Shown one piece after another: positions 46,528 through 61,000 of a DNA stretch of 64,000 bases (positions are counted from its first letter, which is position 1; each line of letters opens with the position of its first letter). The notes beneath the pieces were generated by a model. It searched no databases, had not been told where the DNA came from, and saw only the letters and a list, made by a program, of their open reading frames with translations. The DNA is from Acanthaster planci (lineage: Eukaryota; Echinodermata; Asteroidea; Valvatida; Acanthasteridae): NCBI RefSeq assembly GCF_001949145.1, contig NW_019091371.1, forward strand, positions 2,421,329 through 2,485,328, written 5' to 3'. A program made the position numbers and the translations under genes.

Positions 46528-49094
46528 CTAATCGCTATTTTGATTTCTAAGCTTGATTACTTGTAGGGCCGAGTCGATTCAAATAGTTCACTATTTGACC
46601 TTCAATTTGATCGAATTGGTCGTACCGACTGGCAGATTGTTGATGAACAAACCATGTACAAAATCAGTTGCAATAGCGCACACAATAATGTACATTATAA
46701 TCACTATAATAGCTTCTCACGTCTAGAAGTATCTCCAGCCACCATTTAGCAAGATTTAAGACATGAACAATACTTCTTGCCCTGTGAGAAGTGTCTATTC
46801 CTTTTAAATTGTTTAATGAATAATTTACTTTTTGAATTATTGTAAGATTTCTGTTGCTTTTCATTTTAATCTACTTGAAACAAGCCTTCATAGTGCAATT
46901 TTTCTCATTTAAACCTGAAGAAAACTTTCCTTTCTCTTCATGAATTGTCCATTCGAATATTCAAATTTGGAAAATAATATTCAAATATTTGATAATCGAT
47001 CAAATATTCGGCACGGCCCTAATCACTTGCCTCACTTTTGCAGCTTGCTGATTGAAGGAGGAACTGCATGTCAAATCATCAATTCAGATGTCACTTGTAG
47101 CGCTAATGAAAAAGGGCACTCTGTTACCTAGCAACGGTGTCCCCTTGGAGCAACACTACTGGCTGATGCTTGGTCTTAGCTGGTTGCTGTTTTTCGTTCA
47201 TATCTCATCAGTGTGTTCAAGAGAGAGACTGGTTCTTCTCCACAATTAATGAAAAGGGAAACGGCATCCATGCCTTTGCCTTGTTCACCTTAATGCTTGC
47301 TCGTGCACCAACACCACAAAACGCCTTGAACATTCATCTACAATAGATCTATATATGTTGACAGATTGTTGCTTCAATATTATCGTTTATTACAACATCC
47401 TTTTATAAATCTGTAAAAAGATGGAATTACAGTGCTCATTATAACACACGTTGGGTTTTGGTCAACGTGCATTCAATGTCTACGATAACCCAAAGGCAAA
47501 ACAAGGCTGTGCGTAGAATAGAACAGTTACAGAACAAAAGTAGGTAGTTAAACCAGAGCATGAAGTACTTAATCGACCAAACAGTCATTTTCAATTTTTC
47601 TGTTGAATTCAGCTTGGAAATTAAATTGTATAAATTGCATAGGAAAGTTAGAAGTAGAAAGTTAAAACAGTTCACAAAAAACTTTTATTACCAAATAGTA
47701 ATCTGTAATCTTTGTCATTTATATAGCAAATTCAGCTTGTATTAACCCTAGCAGTCCCAAATCCTCCAATTTCAATATGATTTTACATACACCCTAGGAG
47801 GTTAGGGTTAATGTGTCGGCACAAAAGGACCTATAGTAATGCTCGGAGCAGAAAGGCTGGTGTGGATGTTGTGTGATGTGTTTGAATTGGGTAAGGCTCA
47901 AACACACACTAACACACACACCAAATCAGTTTGAGCGATGGTCACCTCAAGTGATGTATTCTATAGTTATTCAATTACATGTATTTCTACTGGAGCAATG
48001 TAAAAAAGTCGGTAAAATTCTTATTTTTTCTTTGCATTACAACTTTATACAGTGTGGTCTGTATACATGGAAAATTAATTACAATAAATAAAATACAATG
48101 GAACATTATTTAGGAGTCGAAGTTGTAGTTTTTTAAACGTACGCTATCAAACTGCCAAAGAACAATAACAAGCAAAGAGCTAAAAGACATTTCCATAAGG
48201 ACACCACGTTTCTAAGCTAAAAACCAAAATTAAGCTGTCTGATCACTTTTGTACATTGTAGAGGCACACATGTCTGAATGTTTTAGTCAGGAATAAATTC
48301 CATGATAGATTGAAATGGCATGCATGCATCCTGTCCTTGTCTAATTTTTTTTTGGGGGGGGGTAGAGACGTTGGTTTGAAGTAATGCGAGAAGGCGTGGC
48401 AAAGAGAAGTTTCTCATGAATGCAAACCTGGAAATAAATGCAATCGTTTGGATCTACCCCACTGCTCCGCAAGTACGGTTGTGGGGACCTCATCCTGAAG
48501 CTTATGTATTTCTTAGGAATTTTACCTCGTGTCCTGTCCCAAAACTGCGATCTTCAGTTCCCACAGTGATGTTCTTGATTAATCAGTCTAATTGTGGATT
48601 GATATACATGTGTTTTCTATTCGGTTAATTACATATCCGGTTTATGGAAATTCAGGTTTTCTTTTCAAAAGTTGAAGAGTAAAACGTTATCAAACCAGCA
48701 ATGGGACAATGAGCCGGTTTATATTGGAAGGCATAAATACGACATGCCGTGTGAAGCTGTTCCAGAAAAATTTAGAAATAAATCATTTGAAAAAGAAATA
48801 CTTTAAAAGAAGACTGAAGTTAGGCCGCTGGCTTTGTTGTTTCCGCCTATTGCGGAACTTTTGTTTAAAACGCCGTTCGATTACTAAATACCGTTATCGA
48901 AAACGGAACGAATTATTGGACTACTGATCGAACGACAAATAAAGTTTATATGCGTTTCCACGAAATCTTGTACACTGTATAAATTCGGGTAATCTTGGCT
49001 CACGGCTCATCATCAGAGAATGACATAAAAACCTTTGTAAATTTAAGATTTTTATCATTTACCCTTACCTAGAAGTGAAGCTAAAACTGAACTC
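46528..49094. other. Intergenic DNA between PTGR1 copy C and XRCC6
   Basis: The first part (to about 47,300) is the 3' flank of the PTGR1 tandem unit. A short inverted repeat lies at 47,745-47,812, and a T-then-G tract at about 48,340. The rest shows no exon of either gene. Small open frames (for example 48,416-48,628) show no family features. It should include the XRCC6 3' UTR, whose poly(A) site I cannot place. Confidence 0.55.
47745..47812. repeat. Short inverted repeat with TTAACCCTA ends
   Basis: ATTAACCCT at the left end pairs with AGGGTTAAT at the right. Same end sequence as the stronger palindrome at 62,770. Confidence 0.5.
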
Positions 49095-52000
49095 TTATTT
49101 TGCTGCTGGCGGGTCACAATTGTAGAAACCGCACACCTCTCTAATGAGATCAGCTTTCTTCCCGCGTGTGGCCAATCTGTTCTCGACGCAAAACGCCTTC
49201 AGCTGGGCCACTGTACATGTAGTGATCTGTTGCATAAAGACAAACAAACATGATGGAAACCGAAGCAAACTGGAAACTCGAAAAGGGGAGAATGTACTTT
49301 CAGGAAAAATTGGAAAAAAAAGTTATGAATCTATATTTTTGCCACTTGATGAAATGATTTAAAAATCGACGAAGGTCTTACACTTCCGTCTCGTACATGC
49401 TGCTCCATTGTTTTTGTCGTCAAAGCGTTAGCTGTGCCCTGGCTCCTTTGTTTCTGGAGACAGATAAACGGCGACCACAGTTTAATTTGAAACTGTGAGA
49501 GACACTTGAGGTTAATTTTTATGTTGTAAAGAGACAGTGGAAGGGTATCTCGCTTTTAACAAAAACACAAAGACGAAGACCCAAAAGAATAGCGTTGAGG
49601 ATTATGGGCGTTACGTTTCAAACTTCAACGCTTGGCTGATGCTCAGAAGGGCAGATTAAACCATAAAAATGGGCTATGAGTGATTGGTTGTTTTTTATTT
49701 CAGATGAAATACGTTCATTTAGCTACTTTTAAAGTAAAAAATTGCCCATACCTTGGCTGGGGCGTAGCCCTCTGGATACACGGTTCTCTTAAACTCGTCA
49801 ATTTCTATATCGGCTTTTTCAGCGAAGAAGGCATGATTGGGCTCTATTTCACAAGTACAAAGATAGCGAAAAAAGAGGTGTAAAACTTTGAATAAAAGTT
49901 CAAATTTAGGTCTTACAGAAAATACTGATCGTGTCTTTTCTAATTACATGATAAGGTTACCCTGGGAATCTTGCTCTAAAAGATAATGTCCTGCCTCTAA
50001 TATAGATGTCCACGTGCCTGGAACTCTACATGGCGAACAGAAATTAAAAGCCTCCCTGAAAAATGAATGAGCAAATGGTACACATGTATGTGGCTATAGA
50101 TTACCAAGGTGTGACGTCATTTTGAACTAAGAAGTGCAGTGCATACGAATGGAGTACAGGCGCGTGTTGGTCAAACGCGCAGGTTCTCGCAGTAATGCCC
50201 TTTACACACATAACTGTAGGCGTGACGTATTCAATTTGGTACTCTACAGCTCCCAATGCTGTAGTCGAGTCTTTCCTGACGTCTGACCAGCAGGGACATT
50301 ACCTGTTATTACCTGGACATTGTTCAAATACCTAGATTTCTTCCCATGAACGAAAGTCCAAACTATGCGAACCGGAAACATGCATTTGTTTGGGGCAAGC
50401 TCGATGTTACAACATTCTTTCTGAGTTTGAAAGTAAATTATGGATCAATGAACAGCCATATTGAGTATGGGATTTGAAAATATGGAACTATAACGCCATG
50501 TTGCTTCCTCGTCCTTACGACCCATGTTTTTTGGGAATGCACGGTGTTTTCAGGACAAGCGTCAGTAAACCACTTTTGTTCCATAATATATATCTGCCAT
50601 GCACCAGGGTTTGAGTCACACTTACTGGTATTGTCCACAATGTCGTCGGTGGGCATGTGTCGCTTCAAGGAGGGGTTCTCGTAGTTCTCACTCCGGAACG
50701 AAAACTGCAGTTTCTGGATCATCGCTTTGGCCTTGTCGATCTGCATCTTATTTGCTTTGTTGTTGGCACCACAGACTGTAGCCCAAAAGAATGCACGGAG
50801 TGAAACCCAGGGAATAAACTGTATCAAATAGAGCCTGAGGTAAAAATCAATTGTTATCGATCATGAATTAATCCGACGTATAAAAGCTGAGGCAAATACT
50901 TCGTGAAGTAAGACTTCACTTAAGGGGAATTCTTAGTTTACACAAAAATAACACGATTCGATATGTATACATATTCCAAACTACTGACAAGTTCCCTATG
51001 ACTTGTGTTTTCGTCTGATCATGTTTTTTTTGTATGTACTGTATTTGCTGTTATCAAAGGGAGTGATTTCTGGAATGGGATTAGTCCAATGCGCAATGGT
51101 TGCTGCTTGTTTGAGGATGACAATGTGGGAGGCTCACTTCACCATTCTGTTCAAAAGGAAAAACCTCTCGCCCAAACCTACCTTTGTTGATTACACGTTT
51201 TGGAACCTTCCGGAGATCACGCGGTCCAGGGAGTTTGATGAGATGGAACCCTGCTGGGCATATCTCCTTTCCGTGTTCATCAAGCTCCTCCTTCTATTAA
51301 AAAGCCCAAAAAGTTACAAAAAGTTTGCTAATTAATGGTAACCTAAGGTTGAACACAAAAATCGACGGACGGTTAGAATCACGCCACGGCCGGTTTCTGT
51401 GATAGAGAGGAATGAGGAAAATGTTAGATTTGCATATAGACACAAGCGAAGTACTTGGAAGGTTTGCAGTAACAATCGTGGAAGCCAGTCTCTTTTAGAG
51501 TTGGTTCTGAGAAGAAATAATCTGATGATTGGCGCAGGCTCAAATCTTTATGTGTCCATAGTCTGAGAAAATTTTTACCTGTAATTGTCTTTGAGAACTA
51601 CTTACATGTATTTCTAATGTTCGTCTCATTGATGAACTTGGAGGCAAGCATTTTTGGCATAAATAAAACGGTGAAATTTCCAAGAAAGTGGGCGTCCACA
51701 TGCCAAGGCTATGTCTTGTGTTTTTATTTAAACTCGGTAACCATATTATTCGCATTAGTTTGAACTAATTTGGCTCGTTTGTTGGTCAAGGATTCGAAAG
51801 GGAAACCTCTTTGCCGACGCAACAAGTTTATAATCTTACCTGGGGTAGTAAAGCGACAATTTGTGTTGAAGGTGCCAAATACCAGGCCGAGGGCACAATC
51901 AGTCTACAGATAGCGACCACGTCTCGGGCCAAGCATCGCTGGAGGAGAGCCGAGAACAGGCGGGTACTTCCACTCACCATGAGCTCATCCGGGAAGACGA

Positions 52001-55000
52001 ACATTGGATGCCCGAGCTGGTGATCATCTTTTATTTTAGGACGGAGGTGGCCATCTCTCATTTCATGTCGCGGCTTGAATCCCAGCAGGGAAAGACCTTT
52101 GACAGTGAGTCAAACGAATCAGACCAAGAGTTATCTAATAGACATCTAAAAAAACAAAGAAGAAATCAAAAGTGTCACATCAACATCATCCAAAAAATCA
52201 TTAAGCAAAACTGTGCTGAAAAGTTATGATTGAATATGTGATTAAATATATGGACAGGCTAATTTTGATCCTTGGAGCATGGTCAAGAAGTGATACTATT
52301 AATGTTGAGCGTAATAATTATTGCTAAACACAGCCTTTAAAGTGAACCCAACATGAAAGTGCTTTCCAAGTTATTTTCTCTAAAAGATACCATAGGTATT
52401 GGCGATTGGAAGAAACAGTGCTTATTATGTCATTAATAGATCCTAATAAGCGACAGGAGTTATGGAAGATACTAGCTGTCAACCCATAATTTCTCAAACA
52501 GAAGCATGTAGCAGTTCTTTGAAAATTAAAGCATGTTATTTCGCGAATCTGGCCTTTTAAAATCAATGCCCCTCGAAGGTTAACAACACTTTTATTTTGG
52601 TTGGATTGCGTTAGGTTGACATAGAGTACAGGTTGGTAGTGGGGTTGCCTTGCAGTTGAAGTTGGGCTGGGTTATAGGTTTGGTGGAGAGGGGATGTGTT
52701 TGTTTGAGATGTGTCTGGCCGAGTTAGTCTTCTGGAATCAAATGGGGACACTGCGCAACAAAGAACGATAGGTCCCCAGTTGGGTTAGGGTTCCCAGTCA
52801 GGAAATAGTGTACAAATCACATTTAAGTTCCTCCGCTAAAGTTAAGAACAATTGGCTGTTCCCAATCACGGACAAACACGTGTACGCACTTGCAAGTGGG
52901 TTGGAATTTAGGGAATGTGGGTTTAATTTAGGGGATATTTTTCCCTCAAAGTTGTAAACGAAGTCCTCTGACGATTTCGAAGGTAAATGAAACCAAATTT
53001 CCATACCAGTTTCACCGAAGGTGCAAAGATCCGTCTTTTCTTGCTCTGTGAACTTAATTTCCTTTCCACGGTAGGTCATGGAGTACATCCAGTGGCCCCC
53101 AGGGTCATCGTCGCCCAATTCCTTTTTCTTTATAAGAAAACAAAATCGGTGAGACGGACAAATGATTGTGTTGATATTATGTATAGACACTTCAAAGGGA
53201 CGTAGAGAGACCGAGAATTCTCAGGACCTTATTGACAAATGAATTTGTCGTACGAATGAGGCAGGCGAAAAGAAATAACAAGTCAATGGCTGCACGTGGA
53301 ATCTGAAAATACAAATTAATGCTGTTTCCACGTTTCAATGAGCCCAATCCTTTGATAATGAAAAATATTTCATTTTCAAATACAAACTATTTTCAAATGA
53401 TGTATTTTCAGTGATTTTCAAATACAAACTGAGTGCACTGGTGACAATTTTCGAATTTACACAGGGCGACCTCAAAGACTGTTTAAAGAAGCTACAAGGT
53501 GATTCATTTCTCTTCTCAATCTTGCAGAAAAACTTGCTCCTGATACAGTAGAACTGTTCACAGCTCAAATTCCAGAAACTCTATGATGTATGCAGCGGCA
53601 TTTAGTTTTTACGAGAATTACTCATTCTGTTGGATTTAAAGGATATTCGAAATTATATAAATTACTGTGTCGGTGAGCATAATCAAGGGGACGGCGTTAT
53701 TTTGAGCACTGCAAAACTGGAAATCAAATGGCAAAATTCGACGTCCTTTGTCGTGGCAGGTCTTAATGGGGCCAAACAGACCGATGTGGACAAAGCGTAC
53801 CGGAGAACTGCCAGACTGAGCCTCATTTATTTCCTTTGTATACTGATTCTGACGGTCACTAGAATCAAGGATTCCTCCGTTCCTAGCCGGTAACTGAGCT
53901 CCTTCGTTGCTGGAATCCTTGTCCGCGGGATTTCGGTTTTGTCCCACGCTGAATGACTTTGTCAACTTCTTTTCTTGAACAAGGTTGTATCTGCAAATAG
54001 TTTTAGCAACTCCACATAAGAATCATTATTCATGGATGTACATGTATATGTCACAGTTTATACCGAGTTCGAATAGCACCTCTGTGACGTGCAAAATGCT
54101 TCCTCAGCAACAGAGAGACAGAGATAAGACATGCTCTTCGCCACTTACGCTCGAAAATGGAAAGTGAAAGCCCGTGCAATATTGGACCAAAAGGAACCTA
54201 GTTGCAATTAGAACCCGGCCCTTTGTTAACGTGTGGAACTCGCTTTATCCTTAACGAGTGCACAAGGAACGTATGTTTCATTCGTCAAGCAGAAAAATTA
54301 ATAAAGACTCACAAGCCGATTCCAATATTCAGGTCTTGTCCTAATGAGAAATGCAGTCTTCTTCGAGGACCCTTGATGGCTTCCAGTTTGGTGGTGAAGA
54401 CACGGGCATCAAATTGGTCACGATCACACCTATTTCCACAGAATGCGTCGTCTTTCGAAAGCAGCAGGTCCTGCATTGAATTTACGGTAAGAATGAAGAC
54501 ATTCACTTAATGTCCAGTGAACTGGCGTAGGTGATGGACTGGCGCCAAGAAGGTAGCTTGTCTGAAGTGAACCCACCTTCAAACATTTTCATTTAAGCAC
54601 TGTTTAAAGAAAATGGAAGTACAATATACAATCACTTGCGGTACTAGGCCTACTGTCTTTCAGTGGTGGTGATGATTCTTCTATGGATAAAAAACCTGAA
54701 AACCTGTTCCAAAAACCCCATTAACTCCCCAACCTAAGACTTCCGAGAGCAGGCCAACGTAACCAGCCAAAATGGGCTCGGTGGAGGGGGCATGCATTTG
54801 CTAATAATCCTTCATCAAATAAACACCATTCTCGGTCATTTTGTCTCTCGTGCAAGCAAGTGGTTAAATTGCATAAAAAAATTGCATAAAAAAACTCTCA
54901 CTCTGATAAATATCAGCGGCAATATAATTTTCAAAATCGACGGCTGATGTCATTATATATGTAGGTTACATTGTAAATGAGTGACGCATTGAACGGCTTG

Positions 55001-58000
55001 CTCTCATCGTCAAAATACACAAGCTTGATCTCCACGTCTTCTTTGTAGAGCTGTCGGGCTTCGAGTTTGCTGTTCCGTTGAACAGTGGGATCCTGTGGAC
55101 CGTCCAAGTTCGTGAAGAGGAAGATTCTCTTCCGGCGTATCGTCACGCAGTCAGATCTGCACGAATGTGACAGAATATTAGCCATGATTTCCGCTGAGTG
55201 CAGCAGAGAACTGCAGTTACATGTAATTGCAAAACAATGAAATAAAGTGGACTGCCTTGAGATAAAAGTGTCCTATTAAGGTACCGACAAATCTGGTGAC
55301 TATTTGTAACCCTACCGCGTTCCCAGTGGGCCCCGCCGATAGTGCAAGTAAGTACATAACTGCGGTGTTGAGCCACTGTTCATGTAGCTTAGTACAAAAC
55401 CCAACACAATGCTTTTCGCCATGAACGAGGGCAATCGAAAGATATCCAAAAAAACACAGGTGGATTTGTCCACGGGGAGTTGAGGAGGAAAGTAACGTGA
55501 AAAAAAAAAGATCTGCAGTATAAACTCACACTAAACGGACACAGAAAAATCGAATCAATGAAGAGGAATCATGTGTACCTTTGACTAAATAAACTGCGGC
55601 ACTTCTGCAGTGCGTGGTTAAGTTTAGGATCCGCGATATAACCATGTCTGCTTCGGAGACTGGAGTGGTCTGCAGTGCAAAAGGGAACAAAGTAAGACAT
55701 GAAAGCCTGGTCCCCTAGCTTGAAGATACGACCTGGCGTCTCCTTCCAAAAACAGATCCCAAGTTGCATCCGATGTTTACAAAGGAGGTTGTATTCAAAG
55801 GAATCGGATGCGGCATGGGATAACGAGCCACCCAAGGAAATGTAAGCAGCATTTTGTAAGTGCACGTATTTGCAGCAGCGCCTACAACCTACCTTTGGAC
55901 GCAAAAGAAACTAAAGAAACAGCACACATGGGTTCAGTTTCCGACATCATTACACCAAACACGAGCTGAATTTGACCGCTCGGAGCTTTGATCTGAATTA
56001 AAATGAGCTTTACCCAGGTTTAAAAACTAAAGTATTTGGCAAACTGTGTTCTTTAATTTAATTGCAACTGATGTTCTACATTAAGCGCCCTGCAAAAATG
56101 TTATGCTTCATAAATACATTATTTTTGCTACTATTACATCCAGGAGCGCTGAATGACTACAGACAGCCAACGTCAGGGATCGCTTCCAAGTGTTTCACGA
56201 TACTTTCTTAGTTTCTTAATTGAAGGAATTCCTGCTGAATTGTAGGTGGGTAGCAGAGTTAAGGTTTTGTAAAGCTTCTATGTACCTGTTACAAGAGCCT
56301 CCAATTCTTCAATTTGAGGAGCCCCTGGTCGCTGAAGGTTCTAAATGAAGAAAAAAATTATACCATATTGGTGCATGATGGTAAACTGGAAAATGTGAGC
56401 AAGATTAGATGGACGTTTGGGTTGTTTTGACTGTTTGCAGCTACAATTAATTAATAATATCTTTAGAAATGCCCATGCATGAGTTTCAACATTCCACAAT
56501 GTAGTGAGTTTTCACTATTTGATGAAATACCAAATGTTCAGTCAATAAATGTGCATATAATATTTTTATACCTGCAAAATATGGATGTCGTTTCCTAGCA
56601 GTAGAACAGCTTGATGATCTGCCTTGTTGCTAAACACTATCATTTTTTGGAACGACATCGTGCACTGGAATATACAAGTTTTTGATAAAAAATCTGCAGT
56701 ATATTAATATGGAACAATTTGTGATTCCACCGTGTGGTCCAACTGTGCTTGTATCGAATAGTCCAGCAGCCAAATGCCACTTTTTTCCTGAACCGTGTTT
56801 TGTAGACCACAGACGGCCAGAATCTGCATGATGACCTTTGGTGAAGTTTGGGTATTTCAAGATTTAACTGAAAATATCTTTCAACTATTTTGATCATAAA
56901 TCCAAGTGATGTGAAACTTTTACAACTACTGAAACATATATATTGCAGAATTGAAATTTTATTAAAGTTTCTATACACAAAACCCCTAGTTACAAAAATA
57001 AAAACCTTGAAAACATTAGTTTCCTATTGCTGTTGAAAAAATTAAGCAGAATTGTTTTATTACCTAAAGTCTTTTTTAAATTAATACATCATTTTGGAAG
57101 AGTGGCCATATTGATCAATCTGGTGCCGTCCAGACAGTGTGTGCGAACGAATCTTAGATGGGTATGGGTACACACACATGTAAACGATGTACACGTGCAT
57201 GCTGAAACTTATGTCTAGGTTGGTGTTTGGTGTGGATTCTTGTCGAAATTGTTATCGTAATTTTGCGGCCCAAATGTGACAGGAGTGATTTGATAAACAG
57301 TACCTATCATTAACAGGTTTGTAATTATAAATTCAATTGCCGTAATTTGCAAGCAACTTAATTTGAATTGATATCAGCTTTAATTAACAGGCCTTCTTGC
57401 GACTTAGAACTAGGGTAATTTGTAAAAGTTACAGTTTATACTTAGTAGCATTAGTGCCGGTTTGACGGTTGTTTTCAAGGCTATTTTTGATGAGTTAATT
57501 CAGAACATGCCGAATGTACATGTATTTGTTTAGTGATTTTAATGAGCGGAACTTAAAGAGTATTTCGGCCTTAGGCCTATTTGTAGGCTTTGTGACCTTG
57601 CGTACACGTTTTACGGGTGGCTGGGTCTTCGGGTCTTGTCGCTTTTGGGGACTTGTGAGTTAGTTGCACGTTGATTTATTGTCCAGCACAGAAAATAACT
57701 TATGAAGCAAAATATGAGACGGAGAAAAGCCCCTCTTTTGTGTTGGTCACTGCTTTACTGGAATATGAAGAATTCTTTTCAGACATCTAGGGGGATGTGT
57801 TAGGGAACAATAGCCTAGAGTGTGTAAAGGGATTGAACATGTTGGGGGCCAGGGTGACCCCTCAGTCTCATTTCTTGCTGGATATAGAAAATAATTCAAT
57901 AACTGCATGCACAAAAAAATTTGGAGTCACCCTTACTTATGACGAACTGCTACAGTTTAAGAAATTGGTTGAAATTAAATGAGAAAATAAAATAAACCTT

Positions 58001-61000
58001 CACTTATGTTTTTGTGGGGGGGTGGTGGTACCGGGTTGTTTTAATAACTTTGATGCAGACATTATCATCTAACAATGGTAACACTTGCATTAGTAAAACG
58101 GCATAGCCAAACCGATTGAAGACAGCATACAGGAACGTCTTACTGGGCATTCCAGGGGTCTGGAAATATAGAACTGCCCAAATTTTGTTAGTTTAATCGT
58201 ATTTGTTTTTAACCAAGCAAACACAATATGTATTGATAAAATATCGACCAAAAGCCCAATAATTGATATTTGAAATTGTTGTACCCGACAGGGATTCATC
58301 ACTTAAATTCTTAAAACATATTCATTTCTCAGAATATTCAAAGAAAATAAGTTTGTTTTTAATCGTGCCAACGCAGTATAAATGAAATATCGAAAAACAG
58401 AAATAATCGACATCTAAAATTGCCCAACCTTTAAAAGGTATCAGCATTCAAATTCTACAAAAGTATGACCTCTTTTCTCAGAATATCTAAGGAAACATGG
58501 TGTAAGTTTGTGTTTAACTGTTTAAATGTATAATGTATTGATGAAGTATCGATGAAAACATGTCTTAAATTGCCCAACCATGAAAAGGTCTCATCATTCA
58601 AATTCTTGAAAAGGATGACCTCCATTCTCAGAATTTGCCAAAATAAATAAATAAATTTAAAAAAAATTATATACCCAACAAAACAGGATTCATCCTCTGG
58701 CTGCCAGACTACTGAAGCTTTCACGTTTCAACTCAGAGAATGCACGTGTGTTTACGGTTTGCATTATACATGTACCATCAATTTGGAGGATGAGAGAGAA
58801 TATGTTTTAAGCAAACTTGCATTACCCACCAAACGGAAGGGTCAGAAATGTGATCCCATCCCAGTTCGTCCAATTGGGAGAAAACAATATGCAACAATGC
58901 TATTTTATTTTTCAAACCTACAGTCTCATAAGAAAGGGTGAACATTAAAAAAAAACCAGCAAAAATCTGCCTACTTTTATGGTTAGCTGAAACGGACTGT
59001 CCTCTCCATCTTTGCTTTGTTGGAACATTGGATCATAGCAGTCAATGAGAAATATGACGCCTTCGTCGATTGTCTCTTTCTTCCCTCCTGTCACCTCGTG
59101 GTTAGTTAATGAGGTGCGGCTATCACTTCCAACAGAGGTGTCAACGGAGCTGAATGAGTCCCCAATTCCAGAATCGGCTGTGCAAGGGTAGTACAGACAG
59201 ACTCACAGCATGACTTGACTTTATATGTTGGAAAGAGAAATGTGTATCTACTCTAGAAAGGGTAGAACGTCCTCTTTGCAGTAGTATACAGCTTGTGATG
59301 TTATTGAGACCGATCATGGAACAAACTAGACAGATGTTAAGGGTACTGAAATCAGAACTGTGACAAGTTGCATATTTTGAAATAATCAGACAAGCAGTTA
59401 TAAGTGTTACGAAGATGTCAGATGTGCATTGAAGGAATGGTGGCCATGTGAAGGGCACAGCTCAATAAACCTATGAGTAAGTAGCGAGAACAAAGTAGAT
59501 CAGACTGAATTGGACTTTCCTTGTTTTCAAGAATGTGTTCGCAAAGCAAAGGCATTTGGTATTCTGCACACTTGCATGGTTGAGCCTTGTGAACTAAATA
59601 TGCAAACTTGTCACAGTACCTATTTCAGTACCTTTAACATCGGTCTAACTTGTTCTCTCCTCTGTCTCAGTAACATCACAAACTGCACACTATTGCAAAA
59701 AGGGCATCCAGCCCTTTCTGGACTAACACATTTCTCTTTTCCCATATAAAGTAATTTTGCCATTACAGTGACTTTTTTCACTATTTCTTCTTGCTGTGTC
59801 TGGTATTTTTTGGCAAAATCTACATGGTTATCTGATGCCAATGTGATCTAGTAGATTTTATTTCACACAAACAATGAGTAGGACAACGAATTAGTTAGTG
59901 TCATAACTAAATCACCAGCGCAACGGTAGGCTAAAGGCTGAAGATAAGTAAAATGGACCTAAAACAACCTGCACCCACATTGGAATCTAAAATCCATTAG
60001 TTCATTTTTCTCCTCTTTGAAGGCGGAAAAATGAACGACAAAATATCTGTTAGTTTTAATTAAATTGAAGGGGAAAGAATAAAATAATAAATTTATTGAC
60101 TCCCACTAGGCCATTACCTGAAGAGTTCATGATGTTCACGCTACAGTTAACGAAGGTAAAATTTTCATGACCGGCAATCTTTAGGGACTCTACCCTTCGA
60201 GTGCTGCTCCTGGTGTATGGCGGAGTGGGTGGAAGCGTGTCTTCTACGGGAGAATGAAGTGATAGGTCGACCATGATTAACAGGACATGATGATTTGAAG
60301 GAGGTTAATACATGTAACAACCAAACATTTTGGAAAGACTGGCACCTGGAGACAATCGACACTGTTTTGGTGTTAATTTGTGAGACAGGTTCATTCGTAC
60401 GAGTTATCTTCATTGTACAGTTTTAGCACCATAAACAATATAGGTTCGAGGTTTTGTTGAAGTTACATGTGAAAAGTAAATTTATCAGCAGAAACGGCGG
60501 AACTAGATTTAACGGTTTGTATTGCTTGACATATGCAGTTACTTGAATTTCAGCCACAAGACTAATGCATCTTAGCAGTGCATGTAAAGAAAACGTCAAA
60601 GTTACGTGTACCAATGGTTTCTTCCCCTGTCGATATCTCTCTTTGCTGAGACGATGTAGACTTTTTACTTAGTACCAAAGGTCCGGAGGTTTCATCCGCA
60701 GAGGTGGTACTTGTGGACAACACTTTCGGGTCACTGTCTGTTCATTAAACAGCAGAGGGTAATCAATCGATATGTGCCCTGTCCTCTTTGTATCTCCCCT
60801 GGAAATTACGATCTTTATGAAGAAGACTTTTAATCATGCTTGCATATCGAAGATGGTTGTCTTATGGCACCTTTTATTACTCAACAACACGACTGTCCTA
60901 TTTTAGAACTTGTTTTGACTTTCAAGATGATGGACGTTTTTCACAGGAAGGAAAGTGTGGGTAATTTTAATGATCAATTTCTTTATGTTGCGTTTTCGTT

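Noticed and set aside
51003-51335. 110-codon + strand open frame
   Set aside because: It lies antisense across Ku70 exon 14 (51,182-51,293), whose - strand frame matches the family.
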